Positions 1 to 9,423 of a stretch of 64,000 bases of DNA are shown piece after piece. How positions within the stretch are numbered: the stretch's first letter is position 1; each line of letters opens with the position of its first letter. The notes under the pieces are model-generated. The model was not told where the DNA came from. It worked only from the letters and a program-made list of their open reading frames with translations, and searched no databases. Both the position numbers and the translations under genes were made by a program. The DNA comes from UTCFX2 sp002050125. GTDB taxonomy: Bacteria; Chloroflexota; Anaerolineae; Anaerolineales; UBA4823. The DNA lies in the NCBI GenBank assembly GCA_027494035.1, contig JAOSJQ010000001.1, forward strand, positions 2,170,001-2,234,000, read 5' to 3'.

Positions 1-1251
1 ATCCCAATCCAGGGAAAAGTTGTTCGTGTTGAACGGGTTCCCAATATCCTGCCATTGTCCATTGAACAGCGCTTTGAATTGCGCGCTGTAGATGCCGCTG
101 TTTTCATCTGATGCCCAACCCTGCAGAGGCAGCACACGGTTCGAAATGGTCGATCGGTGCGGCGGGTTGGAAATGCCGCCCATCGGAGGGATATGATCCG
201 GGCTCATGAAATTCTGGGACAGGTAAGTGGTCTGGGTCGAGTTGCAGACATCTGTACGGCGGCAATACGCGAGATCCGAAGGGATGCGCGGCCGGCCCCC
301 ATTGATCGAAACATCGTTGAAAGTGATATCGATGGAAGTTCCCCAATAGGATGCGGAGGTGGTGTGCACCATAAAATGCAGGTGATTGCCGGAACTCACG
401 CCGGTGTCGTCGGCGATGCCGATGAATTGCCCCTGGCGGACGGGAGCGCCAGCCCGGCGCAACCCCTCGGGGATGCTGTTTTGCGCCAGATGCATATAGA
501 GTTGATAGGTTGTGGGTGTGGTGGAAGTATCTTCCAGCACGATATAGTTGGAGTTCGCCTCATTCCCGTTTGGATGGGTCCACACTGCCTGGCGCACGAT
601 GCCGCCTCTGGCGGCATGAACGTTGAACATCCCGCTCGGGTAACCCGGTTTTGCGAAATCAAATGCGAAATGGGCGCTTCCGCTGGGGGTATAGCGATCA
701 TGACCGACGCTCTGGGTCAATGACATGGTATCTCCCCCCGCATACGGGAGGTAGTAACCGCCAATGGGCGCAGTGACTGCGGCGGGTCCCAACTCCGCGA
801 TCTGGAACCACTCGCGTTTCTGCTCCTGCGGAACGAGCGTAACCGGCATCTCGCGCATCACTAAGAGCCAAAGCGGATCGGACGGCAAAAATGCCGCCCA
901 TCCCTGGTCTGTGCGCCGCGCCAGCGCCAGCCCCGGCTCCAGCGGGATGACTTCGCCCGTCTGTTGGTCCACGGGCACCATCCATGCGGTCGCCCATTGA
1001 CCATCCTCCGAGATAATAATCCTTTCGATGTGCGTATCATATAGCAGCAGCGCCAGCGCGTCGGTCTTTTCGCCTTCAATTGCCTTCTCGATCGCTTTCT
1101 TTACTGCTTCGGCTTCAGGTGAGACCTGAATTTGTTCAGGCGTTGGCGTGGGAGCCGCGGTGAACGCTAGCTTGTTGACGCCCCAGGCGGCGAATAATAT
1201 AGCTGCGACGAAGAACGCCAGGTAAAAAAGGATCTTTCGAGTGATCATCAT
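1..1251 (-). CDS. M23-family (LytM/lysostaphin-type) peptidase, C-terminus beyond the window
   Basis: The minus frame is open from ATG at 1251 to the window edge (417 codons, no stop), so the C-terminus is missing. Residues 6-25 form a membrane anchor or signal segment, followed by a short TPTP linker. An N-terminal domain of unknown type covers about residues 35-160. An M23-like domain follows, with an HFAFDFA stretch (the H-x(3)-D ligand pattern), a YQLYMHLAQ stretch and a GNHLHFMVH stretch (the HxH ligands). M23 enzymes are zinc endopeptidases that cut peptidoglycan cross-bridges outside the membrane. After the peptidase there is an extension that resembles the start of a beta-sandwich domain (SNRVLPLQGWASDENSGI). 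The second ATG at 1248 could also be the start. The substrate is not evident. Confidence 0.85.
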   Translation of the reverse strand, partial: MMITRKILFYLAFFVAAILFAAWGVNKLAFTAAPTPTPEQIQVSPEAEAVKKAIEKAIEGEKTDALALLLYDTHIERIIISEDGQWATAWMVPVDQQTGEVIPLEPGLALARRTDQGWAAFLPSDPLWLLVMREMPVTLVPQEQKREWFQIAELGPAAVTAPIGGYYLPYAGGDTMSLTQSVGHDRYTPSGSAHFAFDFAKPGYPSGMFNVHAARGGIVRQAVWTHPNGNEANSNYIVLEDTSTTPTTYQLYMHLAQNSIPEGLRRAGAPVRQGQFIGIADDTGVSSGNHLHFMVHTTSASYWGTSIDITFNDVSINGGRPRIPSDLAYCRRTDVCNSTQTTYLSQNFMSPDHIPPMGGISNPPHRSTISNRVLPLQGWASDENSGIYSAQFKALFNGQWQDIGNPFNTNNFSLDWD

Positions 1252-1470
1252 TTGCCGCTTTATATCACCCTCGTTTTATCCACAACCCGCAAGAGAAAAG
1301 CCGGCTGTAACGCGCGGAGTTAAGAGATTGAGTTTGATCAAAAATTCGGGGACCATGACATAGACGATCTGATTCTGTGGGCGAGAGGCGCCTTGAACCG
1401 GTGCTGCGGAGGCGCAAATCGAGGCGCCATTTACGACCATGTCGATCGAAAATATTATATCATGCAGCGC

Positions 1471-1489
1471 GATTGATATAATTCCTGCT
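1471..1489 (+). promoter_or_regulatory. extended -10 promoter, probably giving a leaderless mRNA
   Basis: TGATATAAT (1474-1482) is a perfect extended -10 element. The ATG at 1490 begins seven bases after it, where transcription should start. No convincing -35 is seen, as is usual for extended -10 promoters. There is no Shine-Dalgarno sequence before ATG 1490. Confidence 0.5.
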
Positions 1490-2224
1490 ATGTCCGGCGA
1501 TCCGCGCATCCCTCGACCAGCTACACCTAGATTGATTAGCATGTTCAGCGTGTTGATCTGCTTCATACTGCTGTATATGACATGCATGAACCATGCCAGC
1601 GCCAAAGGTCAGCCCGGTGACCCGCCGCCGGTGGCGCTTTTCGGGGCATCTCGAATTCAAGCCGCGCGCGGGCTGCAACAGAAAACACTCACTCTTACGC
1701 CCAGCGTAACCGCCAGCGTTACCTTGAACGGCGCTCAAACGGTCACCGCCACGCCGACTTTGACGCCTCCCGGCGAGACGCTTACGCCTGCGTTGACTGC
1801 CCAGGGCTCCAACTCGCCAACGCCGACAGAGGCTGCCACGGCGACCTCCGCCCAGGAGGCAACCTGGACGCCGGTCCCGCCGACCGCGATCCCCGTGACC
1901 CCGGAAGCGGATTTCACTGCCACATTTACCGATTTCCCGACTGCAACTTTCGAATCCGAGCAGCCCCCCGAACCGGCGCTAACCCCCTCCTCGACCGCGA
2001 CCCTGATCCCGTATCCTACGCTTGGGTTTCGGCTGGCAACTTTGACCAGCACGCCGTTCTTGCAGTTCTTAGAGCATTCGCCTGGCGCTTCAGTCCTGCC
2101 CAAATTTCGCAATTCGAGTACAGCCTTTAAGGTCGGTCGAATAGGGCTGATATTTCTTATTCTGGGCATTTGGATTGCCCTGGTGATCTGGTTTGCCGCG
2201 GTACATTACCTCGACCGCCGCTGA
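1490..2224 (+). CDS. Thr/Pro-rich protein with N- and C-terminal hydrophobic segments
   Basis: I do not recognise a family. The start at 1490 is chosen because an extended -10 element lies just upstream; in-frame alternatives are ATG 1439 (upstream of the promoter) and ATG 1541. A hydrophobic segment (MFSVLICFILLYM, about residues 18-32) could be a signal or anchor. It is followed by a long low-complexity stretch rich in Thr, Pro, Ala and Glu (about residues 60-200), typical of extracellular wall-spanning linkers. A second hydrophobic helix lies near the C-terminus (LIFLILGIWIALVIWF), ending in a short basic tail. This suggests an envelope protein held in the membrane with an extended outer region. 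It is divergent from the M23 peptidase gene and convergent with the kinase gene, whose stop is 11 bases away. Confidence 0.6.
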   Translation: MSGDPRIPRPATPRLISMFSVLICFILLYMTCMNHASAKGQPGDPPPVALFGASRIQAARGLQQKTLTLTPSVTASVTLNGAQTVTATPTLTPPGETLTPALTAQGSNSPTPTEAATATSAQEATWTPVPPTAIPVTPEADFTATFTDFPTATFESEQPPEPALTPSSTATLIPYPTLGFRLATLTSTPFLQFLEHSPGASVLPKFRNSSTAFKVGRIGLIFLILGIWIALVIWFAAVHYLDRR

Positions 2225-2235
2225 CGCCCTGATTA

Positions 2236-3993
2236 TTACGCGGACGGGGTAGATTCGGGATTGGCTTCCCGATGGTGGTTATGCCAGAGCTTGAAATCCT
2301 GCAAATTGGAATTACCGATAAACTCTCGCAGGATAGAATTATCCGGGATCAGATCGATCTCCAGCGGAAGAAACCATTCCAACAGCGCGAGCAAGCGTTT
2401 TGCCTCGATGTATTCGCGGCTGCCAACCTGCACCTGGCGCAGCAACGGCTCGGCGAACGGCTTCAGGGCTGAGAGTTCGTAGACCAGCGCCGAATTGAAC
2501 ATGATATTCGAGTTTTCCTGGAACGGGAAGATATAGCGTTTCTCGCCCCGGCGCACCGATTCCCAGCGCTGAATGGTTTGTTGGGCGGAATAGCCGCGCT
2601 CGCGCGCATCGCGAATGATGCGGCGAATCAGGCGTGTGTCAGTGGTGGATACGCGGTTGTGGCGGTCCAGGTTGATTTGAGTTAAGGCGGAGGCGTAGAT
2701 CCGGTAGGTTCGATTCATCGGGATCAGGCGGAAAAGCTCAGGGTTGAGACCGTGAATACCCTCCATGATGATGATCTCGTCGGGTCGAAGTTCGACAAAT
2801 TCGGTTTCCTCACGGATGCCAGTGAGGAAATTGTAATGTGGCAGCCGCACGCGTTTACCCGCAATCAGCGCGGACAGGTCGGCGTTCAATCGCTCTAGAT
2901 CCAACGCGCGAATAGATTCGTAGTCTGGTTCAGCCTCTTCATTCAAGGGCGTCAGTTCCCGATCGACAAAATAATCGTCCATGGCGAGCGGGAACGGCGC
3001 GATTCCATACGCCAGCAGTTGCACCGCCAGCCGTTTTGAAAAAGTGGTTTTGCCAGAAGAAGAGGGACCGGCAATCAGTACCAGGCGCGCTTCGCGGGTG
3101 CGATTCGAGATTCGCCGGGCAATTTCAGTCACATGCTGTTCGTGCAGCGCTTCAGAGACCAGGATGATTTCGTCCCCGCGTTTAGCCTTGATCGCGTCAT
3201 CGAGCGCGCCGACGCTGGAAATTTCGAGGCGGTCCAGCCAATCGCCGTACAGGCGGAACGTGTTTAGCAGCTTGGGATAGTCTGGCAGCGGCAGCAGTTC
3301 GGTGGGCGCGTGCCGGCGGGGGAACCTGAGGGTGAAGCCTTCTCCGGTGCGGGTGATTGCAAACCAGCGCAGATAACCTGTGGAAGGGACCATGTACCCA
3401 TGGTGGTAGTCGAGATGGTCCGCCAGTTGATAGACGGTCAGGTAGTTTTTTGTGCGGTGCTTGAGCAGGCGCACTTTATCAATTTCGCCGATTTTTCGGA
3501 AGTATTCGATCGATTCGGTCAACGGCATTTCGCGACGGGTGAACGGCAAATCCGCCGCCACCAGCCGGCGCATCTCCGCTTCCAGCAGGGAAAGTTCTTT
3601 TTCGTCCAACGACGCCCGCTCAAAGACCTGGCAGAAATATCCGCCGGATGAGACGGAATGATCCACGCGCAGTTCCGCCTCGGGATAGCACTGCTCGAAC
3701 GCGGTCTCCAGAAGGAAGACCAAAGAACGGCGGTAGATCAACATTCCGTCCGCTTCGCCCATAGTCACCGGCTGGACAGTGGCATCCATCGCGATTGGAT
3801 AGGTCAGCTCGCGCAGCTCCCCGTTGACAATCGCGCCGACGATCGGGGGCGTTCCATCCGCGGGGAGGATGCTCAGGAAACTGCCTACCGGCGCACGGCG
3901 CGGTCCGCTGATCACGCGCCCATCCGGCAGGTGAATCTCAACCAGCGGGCGCGCCGAGGTCAAGCGAATTTCTGGGTCTGGTTTTAAGAACAT
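2236..3993 (-). CDS. TGS-domain nucleoside (uridine-like) kinase
   Basis: The protein has an N-terminal TGS/ubiquitin-like domain (about residues 10-65), a middle region like the threonyl-tRNA synthetase second additional domain (a YRRSLVFLLETAFEQ stretch and an HHGYMVPSTGYL stretch), and a C-terminal phosphoribulokinase/uridine-kinase P-loop domain. The Walker A motif is AGPSSSGKTTFSKRL near residue 300, and a downstream IIIMEGIHGLNPEL stretch is typical of uridine kinases. The likely reaction is ATP-dependent phosphorylation of a nucleoside in salvage; this fusion architecture is common in Firmicutes and Chloroflexota and its exact substrate is rarely known. ATG 3993 is preferred over the in-frame TTG at 4017, because the residues between them do not belong to the TGS domain. 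It is transcribed alone, with a terminator between it and gcvPB. Confidence 0.85.
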   Translation of the reverse strand: MFLKPDPEIRLTSARPLVEIHLPDGRVISGPRRAPVGSFLSILPADGTPPIVGAIVNGELRELTYPIAMDATVQPVTMGEADGMLIYRRSLVFLLETAFEQCYPEAELRVDHSVSSGGYFCQVFERASLDEKELSLLEAEMRRLVAADLPFTRREMPLTESIEYFRKIGEIDKVRLLKHRTKNYLTVYQLADHLDYHHGYMVPSTGYLRWFAITRTGEGFTLRFPRRHAPTELLPLPDYPKLLNTFRLYGDWLDRLEISSVGALDDAIKAKRGDEIILVSEALHEQHVTEIARRISNRTREARLVLIAGPSSSGKTTFSKRLAVQLLAYGIAPFPLAMDDYFVDRELTPLNEEAEPDYESIRALDLERLNADLSALIAGKRVRLPHYNFLTGIREETEFVELRPDEIIIMEGIHGLNPELFRLIPMNRTYRIYASALTQINLDRHNRVSTTDTRLIRRIIRDARERGYSAQQTIQRWESVRRGEKRYIFPFQENSNIMFNSALVYELSALKPFAEPLLRQVQVGSREYIEAKRLLALLEWFLPLEIDLIPDNSILREFIGNSNLQDFKLWHNHHREANPESTPSA

Positions 3994-4096
3994 GAACAAC
4001 TCACAGCCAATGTCCAATTAGTGGAAGCGTATTCTATCACTTAAGTTTAACCCCTCTTATCCCGCTGGAGCCTTACGTCTTTGCAAAATCCACAGA

Positions 4097-4138
4097 AAAA
4101 CGCCTGGATCGGCGTTAGTTGGCTGATCCAGGCGTTTT
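4097..4138. terminator. bidirectional rho-independent-type terminator downstream of gcvPB
   Basis: Arms AAAACGCCTGGATC (4097-4110) and GATCCAGGCGTTTT (4125-4138) are perfectly complementary around a 14-base loop. Flanking A and T runs give a short U tract in both directions. On the minus strand it follows the gcvPB stop by about 20 bases and ends the gcv operon. Confidence 0.8.
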
Positions 4139-4157
4139 CAAATTGGTTAGGATTCGA

Positions 4158-5621
4158 TCAATCGCTGGGACTACCAACCCCGCAGCAGAGTACCAGTTCC
4201 TTGGCGGCTTTGACTTCATCCAGCCGACCGACTGGCGTTATGTGGGGGGCAGATTTCAAGACTTCGGGCGTTTCGTGCGCTTCCCGAGCGATTTCAAGCA
4301 TGACCTCGACGAAGCGATCGAGCGTCTGCTTGCTTTCGGTCTCGGTCGGTTCGATCATCAACGCCTCGTGCACGATAAGCGGGAAATAGTTCGTCGGCGG
4401 GTGCAAATTGTAGTCCATCATGCGTTTGGAGATATCCAGCGCATGAATGTCCGGCGCGTCATCCCACTGCCCTTCTACCACAAATTCGTGCATGCAGATG
4501 CGGTCGTATGGCAGGTGATAATGACCTTTAAGCAGGTGCATGAGGTAATTGGCGTTCAGGACTGCATGCTCTGCGATCATGCGCAGACCTTCCGGACCGT
4601 GCATGCGCAGATAGGTGTAAGCCCGCACCATCATCCCAAATTGACCGTGAAACGACTTCACCCGCCCGATGGACTGCTTCGGACGCACGAGACCGAACAG
4701 AGGCGGCAGTTCTTCGTCGCCTTCTTCGATGATATCTACAACCGGGTATGGCAGGAAATCGACCAGATGCGCGGCAACCCCGACTGGTCCCGACCCCGGG
4801 CCTCCTCCGCCGTGTGGGGTTGAGAAGGTCTTGTGGAGGTTGTAATGCATCACGTCGATCCCCAGTTCGCCTGGGCGCACAACCCCCAGCAGGGCGTTCA
4901 TGTTGGCGCCGTCACCGTAGATCAATCCGCCGGTTTCGTGAACCAGGCGGCACACTTCGATGACGTTTTCATCGAACAGCCCGAGCGTGTTGGGGTTCGT
5001 GAGCATCAATCCTGCCAGCGTCTCATCGCAGTGTGATTTCAGCGCTTCCAAATTCACGTTTCCGCGCTCATCGGATTTCAGCTCAACGACCTGCATGCCG
5101 CTCATCGCAGAGGTAGCCGGGTTGGTGCCGTGGGCTGAATCGGGGATCAGGATCTTGGTGCGTTTGAAATCCTGCCGCGCATCGTGATAGACGCGGATGA
5201 TCAGCACGCCGGTCAGTTCTCCCTGAGCGCCGGCTGCCGGTTGCAGGGTGACGCCGGCAAAGCCGCCAATTTCCGCCAGCCATTCTTGCAGTTCATACAT
5301 CAACAGCAAATTGCCTTGCACAGTTTCGATCGGTTGCAGCGGGTGGGTCAGCGCGAACCCGGGCAATCGCGCCATAGCCTCATTGATCTTAGGGTTGTAT
5401 TTCATCGTGCAAGAACCCAACGGGTACATCCCCTGGTCAATGCTGTAATTCAGTTTGGAGAGGCGGGTGAAGTGGCGCACAACATCCACTTCGGAGAGTT
5501 CGGGCAGCGGCAAGTCCTCGCGCAGCAGGGAGGGCAGCTCCGCCAGGGGCACGTCCGGCTCGGGGAATCGCATAGCCACTCTGCCGGGTGCCGACAAATC
5601 GCACAACAATGGTTCAGTCAT
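4158..5621 (-). CDS. gcvPB: glycine dehydrogenase (aminomethyl-transferring) subunit 2, P-protein beta half
   Basis: This is the PLP-binding half of the P-protein of the glycine cleavage system, which decarboxylates glycine and passes aminomethyl to lipoyl-GcvH. The PLP lysine lies in the HKTFSTPHGGGGPGSGPVG motif. A MYPLGSCTMKYNPKINE stretch near residue 60 is characteristic. At 487 residues it has the normal length for the two-subunit type found in Firmicutes, Thermus and Chloroflexota. Its ATG overlaps the end of gcvPA by eight bases, so translation is coupled. It is the last gene of gcvH-gcvPA-gcvPB and falls under the upstream glycine riboswitch. Confidence 0.97.
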   Translation of the reverse strand: MTEPLLCDLSAPGRVAMRFPEPDVPLAELPSLLREDLPLPELSEVDVVRHFTRLSKLNYSIDQGMYPLGSCTMKYNPKINEAMARLPGFALTHPLQPIETVQGNLLLMYELQEWLAEIGGFAGVTLQPAAGAQGELTGVLIIRVYHDARQDFKRTKILIPDSAHGTNPATSAMSGMQVVELKSDERGNVNLEALKSHCDETLAGLMLTNPNTLGLFDENVIEVCRLVHETGGLIYGDGANMNALLGVVRPGELGIDVMHYNLHKTFSTPHGGGGPGSGPVGVAAHLVDFLPYPVVDIIEEGDEELPPLFGLVRPKQSIGRVKSFHGQFGMMVRAYTYLRMHGPEGLRMIAEHAVLNANYLMHLLKGHYHLPYDRICMHEFVVEGQWDDAPDIHALDISKRMMDYNLHPPTNYFPLIVHEALMIEPTETESKQTLDRFVEVMLEIAREAHETPEVLKSAPHITPVGRLDEVKAAKELVLCCGVGSPSD

Positions 5622-6961
5622 TTGAAACCTCCGCCAGGACGTCCACCAACAAATCGATATCGTCCCTAGAATTCATTTCCGTCACCGCAATCAGCATGTG
5701 ATTAGCCAGCTCTGGGTAGTCGTTGCCGAGGTCATAGCCGCCCAGAATGCCCTCATCCAACAGGCGCATATTGATTTCTTCAACCGGGACGGGGGCACCG
5801 CACAACAAACTCATTGAAATACGGCTGTGCAGACCAAAGCGAGAACCCGGACAACGCCCCAATGCTGCGCGCCGCATAATGGGCTTTGTGATAGCACAAC
5901 TCGGAAACCTGACGCAAACCGTGCTTACCCAGCATGCTCAGGTACACCGTTGCCGCGAGAGCTATCAGCGCCTGGTTCGTGCAGATATTGGAGGTTGCTT
6001 TTTCCCTCCGGATGTGCTGCTCGCGGGCGGTCAGCGTCAGCACATAGGCTCTCTGCCCGCGATTGTCGACGGTTTCGCCCACCAATCTGCCCGCCATTTT
6101 GCGAACATACTCTAAACGGGTGGCAAAAATGCCCAGATACGGTCCGCCAAATGAAAGCGGGATTCCAAGCGGCTGACCTTCTCCAGTCACGATATCCGCT
6201 CCGAACTGTCCGGGTGGGGTAAGCAAACCAAGCGCCAGCGGATTAACGGCAACTGCCAGCAGCGCGCCGGCGGCATGCGCTTTCTCAGCCAGTTGGGTGT
6301 AATCGTAGATGCGACCGAAGAAATCCGGATATTGGACGATGACCAGGGCTGTGTTTTGATCGATCAGATCTTCCAATGCTTCCGGTCCTTGCGCGGGGTC
6401 GATTGTATCCGCATCGCCGACGATCTCGAGCTCAGAGCGGTTGAATGTACGGACGTTTTGGCGATAATGCGGATGGAGCGCTGGAGAGACGACGATACGG
6501 CTGCGTTTGCCGCGGAAATTCGCATGCGCCATGCTGACGGCTTCAGCCACAGCGGTTGAGCCGTCGTAATGGGACGCGTTCGAGACCTCCATGCCGGTCA
6601 ATGTCGCGATCAGGCTTTGATAATCAAAAATCGCTTGCAGCGTGCCTTGAGAGACTTCGGGTTGATAGGGCGTGTAAGCGGTCAGAAACTCGCCCCGCTG
6701 GATGATTGCATCCACGACGCTTGGAATATAGTGGTGGTAGGCGCCCGCGCCCAGAAAACAAACCAGATCCTCCATGCTTTCGTTGGAAGCGGCGATGCTT
6801 CGCAGCTCTTGCTGCACTTCCATCTCGGTCATAGCCGGCGGTAAATTAAGATCCGGGAAGCGATAAGCCGCGGGGACGTCCTGGAACAACTGCTCCAGGC
6901 TTGAAACCCCGATCGTGCGAAGCATCGCCTCCCGATCTTTTTGAGTGTGGGGAACAAACAT
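5614..6961 (-). CDS. gcvPA: glycine dehydrogenase subunit 1, P-protein alpha half (single-base frameshift)
   Basis: The protein matches GcvPA from ATG 6961, with an MFVPHTQKDREAMLRTIG start and a YTPYQPEVSQGTLQAIFDYQ stretch. The frame breaks after PYFNEFVVRCP and resumes in the next frame as VPVEEINMRLLDEG through to the TGA at 5614. The break falls in a five-base run (GGGGG on the plus strand, 5791-5795). Removing one base joins the parts into 448 residues, the usual length. I read this as a sequencing error or a very recent mutation. The RBS AGGAGCG lies just upstream of the ATG. It forms the alpha2beta2 P-protein with GcvPB. Confidence 0.93.
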
Positions 6962-6998
6962 ATTCGCTCCTATAGGTTTCGATCAGTTGCGTGCTTGA

Positions 6999-7388
6999 TT
7001 AGGCTTTTTTCGCGAGGAATTCTTGATAGCCAGCGGCGTCGAGTAAGCCATCCAATTCGGAGGCGTCTTCGATTTCAATCTTTACCATCCAGGCTTCCCC
7101 GTATGGATCGCTGTTCACTAACTCGGGTTTGTCGGGTAAGGATTCGTTGACCGCCAAAATCTTCCCGCTTACCGGTAGATAGATATCGGCTGCCGCCTTC
7201 ACCGATTCGAGCGTGGCGCAGCTTTCGCCTTTCTTGTGCGTTTCACCTTCGGCTACAATGATCTCGACAAATACGATATCGGAGAGCTGATCCTGGGCGT
7301 AGTCGCTGATGCCAACCGTGCCGGTATTTCCGTCCACTCGGATCCATTCATCATTCTCGGTATATTTCAGGTCTGCGGGGATATTCAT
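6999..7388 (-). CDS. gcvH: glycine cleavage system H protein (lipoyl carrier)
   Basis: GcvH carries the aminomethyl group on a lipoylated lysine between the P, T and L proteins. The lipoylation site is the lysine in TLESVKAAADI, about residue 64. At 129 residues the length is typical. The N-terminal MNIPADLKYTENDEWI stretch is characteristic. A strong RBS (AAGGAG) lies five bases upstream of ATG 7388. It is the first gene of the operon, directly behind the glycine riboswitch and its terminator. Confidence 0.97.
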   Translation of the reverse strand: MNIPADLKYTENDEWIRVDGNTGTVGISDYAQDQLSDIVFVEIIVAEGETHKKGESCATLESVKAAADIYLPVSGKILAVNESLPDKPELVNSDPYGEAWMVKIEIEDASELDGLLDAAGYQEFLAKKA

Positions 7389-7429
7389 GTTTTTCTCCTT
7401 ATACTAAAAATGGTTTACTTACGATCTGT

Positions 7430-7465
7430 CAAAAGTAAAAGGCGCACACGATTGAGGTGTGCGCC
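7430..7465 (-). terminator. riboswitch-controlled intrinsic terminator before gcvH
   Basis: On the minus strand GGCGCACAC (7465-7457) pairs with GTGTGCGCC (7449-7441), followed by TTTTACTTTTG. It lies between the second glycine aptamer and the gcvH RBS. The likely logic is termination without glycine and read-through with glycine. Confidence 0.85.
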
Positions 7466-7690
7466 TCTGTCTATGACCTGAGAGATTCACACTGGCAGAA
7501 CCAGTGTTTGCCCCGTCGGTGCCTCCGAGTGCGCAGGAAATTCGCTCCTGCTGTACAGAAGAGGACTTTCCAGAGTGTGACAGGACCAGAGTCCTTCTAC
7601 CTGAGAGTTTCACCTGACAGCGCCCAGTCAGATTTGCCCCTTCGGTGCCCGGGGAATTTTCCGGGGCTCTCCTCGGCTCCTGTTATCAAT
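7466..7690 (-). promoter_or_regulatory. tandem glycine riboswitch (two aptamers)
   Basis: Two glycine-aptamer modules occur in tandem on the minus strand. Each has a GGGGCAAA core (plus strand TTTGCCCC, near 7508 and 7633) and a 3' CTCTCAGG element (plus strand CCTGAGAG, 7477-7484 and 7600-7607). The first aptamer spans about 7690-7595 and the second about 7565-7475. Glycine riboswitches of this kind usually switch on glycine cleavage genes when glycine is abundant. Position upstream of gcvH, and the hairpin with U tract directly after the second aptamer, fit transcriptional control. Confidence 0.93.
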
Positions 7691-7727
7691 TAGCCGATCC
7701 GCCCAAAATGTTCAGGCAGGTAATTCG

Positions 7728-7756
7728 ATTCTATGGTTTGGAGGTTGAAATGTCAA
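7728..7756 (-). promoter_or_regulatory. sigma70-type promoter of the gcv operon
   Basis: On the minus strand there is a perfect -35 TTGACA (7756-7751), a 17-base spacer and a -10 TAGAAT (7733-7728). Transcription should start near 7721, about 30 bases before the first riboswitch aptamer. Confidence 0.8.
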
Positions 7757-7863
7757 GTGAGAAACCGACTTGATATCTACAGATATCTTTGCGCAATCGA
7801 TTTGGATGACATATACTGTGCAATTCTCCAAACGCTGATGATCAGAAACTCACCAAGGACGAA

Positions 7864-8199
7864 TTAGACCCAGCCCTGACCTTTGATCGGATCTGTGACA
7901 ACCGGAATATTGAACACCTCTCCCTGGTAGGCTTTATACGCCCAATAGAGCATAATAAACCATAATATAAAGCCGCAGCCAAACGTGAACGTGGCGATAA
8001 TTGGCACCACGATAAACAAGACTACGCCAATAACCAAAGACTGGACCGCGTGGAACTTGATGAACGATCGGCTCTTCTTATCTTCGATCAAAAGCATAAT
8101 GATCGGGATAACCGGAGAGAACACATAACTCAAAGCTGCCCAAAGTTTGTCATCGCTAGTTACATCTAACGTAGGTGCTGTTTCTACTTGATCAGACAT
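7864..8199 (-). CDS. DUF4870 (Tic20-like) small membrane protein
   Basis: This is a 111-residue protein with three hydrophobic segments (about residues 23-43, 50-72 and 74-92). The family hallmarks are a DDKLWAALSYVFSPV stretch and a SFIKFHAVQSLVIGV stretch. DUF4870 proteins are small integral membrane proteins of unknown function, widespread in bacteria. ATG 8199 has AGGAGGC upstream. The gene stands alone between the gcv promoter region and the YwiC-like gene. A -10-like TATAAT (minus strand, 8301-8296) lies about 100 bases upstream of the start. Confidence 0.85.
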   Translation of the reverse strand: MSDQVETAPTLDVTSDDKLWAALSYVFSPVIPIIMLLIEDKKSRSFIKFHAVQSLVIGVVLFIVVPIIATFTFGCGFILWFIMLYWAYKAYQGEVFNIPVVTDPIKGQGWV

Positions 8200-8349
8200 G
8201 TTAGCCTCCTGAGGTGTGAAAAAAATCCAGTTTTCTTGAATTTCCGATCTGTGAATTGAACAAACTGGCGCCCAAAGCGGGAATAAACTTCGGGCATTAT
8301 AATCTAGTTTCTTAGAAAAAACGCGGTTTCCTTGGCAATTGTTAGGGGG

Positions 8350-9194
8350 TTAGAGGCGCCAGGTGAAGATGAATAAGAGCGTAAACAGCGAGCTCACAAT
8401 GAGTTGGCGCACGCCGATGGCAGTAGGCTTAGTGTTCAAAGCCGGACGGAGAACGCCTCTCATCGTCTCGCCCCATTGCAAAGCGTAGGGCAGAAAAAGC
8501 CAATCGGGCGTGATCGCCGCGATGCCAAGTCCGATCACCAGCAGCAGGTTAAACGTGGCATACAAGATTGACCGCCAGCCCAGGCGGAGGCGCTCGGCTC
8601 GGGACGGGATGGCTTTGAGTTGGCGCTGTTCCAGCCGGAGATACGCATAGACGATGGAGGCAGCGGATTGCAGCCAGTTCAGGGCGAACAAAACCCAACC
8701 AATAGGAGAAGGTTCATTCATGCCGACCCAGTAAGCGGCGGGCGCAGCCAGAGCCAACACCCCGCTGCCCACAATCTCAACGCCGATTTGACGCCGCTCC
8801 TCCCGCCGGCTGACTAATCTCAGATGCCAGAGGAAGACCGGAACCCCAGGTATGGCAAGATAAAGCAAATCGCCAAAACCCCGCAAGACCAATCCGAGCA
8901 CCGCTAAAAAGCCAATGGCTCCGTAGACCGCGAACCAGAACCAGGCGGCGCTCAAGTCGCGCCGGTCGCGCCGGTTGCTGTAAACTTTCACGATAATCGT
9001 TATGGGCTGGCGGATCAAGAAAGCGGACAGAGCTGCGATAACTAAAATGGGGATATCGCTGGACCACCTCCCAGCCGCAAAGATGCCGATCAACAGGGGC
9101 TGAAAAGAAAGACCCATGAGCCATGATCTTGCGGCAGAGCGATATGACGAGTTAAAAGAGGGGAGCGGCGGCGCGCTGGTTTCTTAGTTTCCAT
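8350..9194 (-). CDS. YwiC-like membrane protein (single-base frameshift near the N-terminus)
   Basis: The main frame (255 residues from ATG 9117) is a multi-pass membrane protein of the YwiC-like type, but it lacks the family's conserved N-terminus. That N-terminus is present one frame away: from ATG 9194 the sequence reads METKKPARRRSPLLT and then LPQDHGSWVFLFSP, and it joins LLIGIFAAGRW if one base is added to the GGGG run at 9096-9099. The repaired protein has 281 residues. QxHGSW close to the start is the conserved YwiC feature. The remainder contains about seven to eight hydrophobic helices and an IRQPITIIVK stretch. The function of the family is not established. Confidence 0.75.
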
Positions 9195-9249
9195 GATATT
9201 CTAATCTTACCAGCAGATTGAGGGTTTTGGCTCACCGGTTAAGCAGCGG

Positions 9250-9293
9250 TAGCGTTAAAAATACCTGAAGCGGCACCGGTTTGCCGCTTCAGG
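9250..9293 (-). terminator. intrinsic terminator downstream of the response regulator
   Basis: CCTGAAGCGGCA (9264-9275) pairs perfectly with TGCCGCTTCAGG (9282-9293) over a six-base loop. On the minus strand it is followed by TATTTTTAACG. It lies about 190 bases beyond the response-regulator stop. Confidence 0.75.
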
Positions 9294-9423
9294 CTCAAGA
9301 GATCGCTCCCTGACTATGATGAAATAATCATCCCCGCAGTTTTTGAATAGTCCCTTGCGATCGGGAGAGGATGCAGACGAATTGCCTATATTATCCATCC
9401 GAGAAGCGGGAAAATCTATACGG

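Noticed and set aside
2261..3987. Several short plus-strand frames inside the nucleoside kinase gene
   Set aside because: They overlap a long coding region with convincing domains on the minus strand.
5780..5877. Programmed ribosomal frameshift in gcvPA
   Set aside because: There is no slippery heptamer or downstream structure, only a C5 run. gcvPA is not known to use frameshifting, and the same kind of break occurs in several unrelated genes here.
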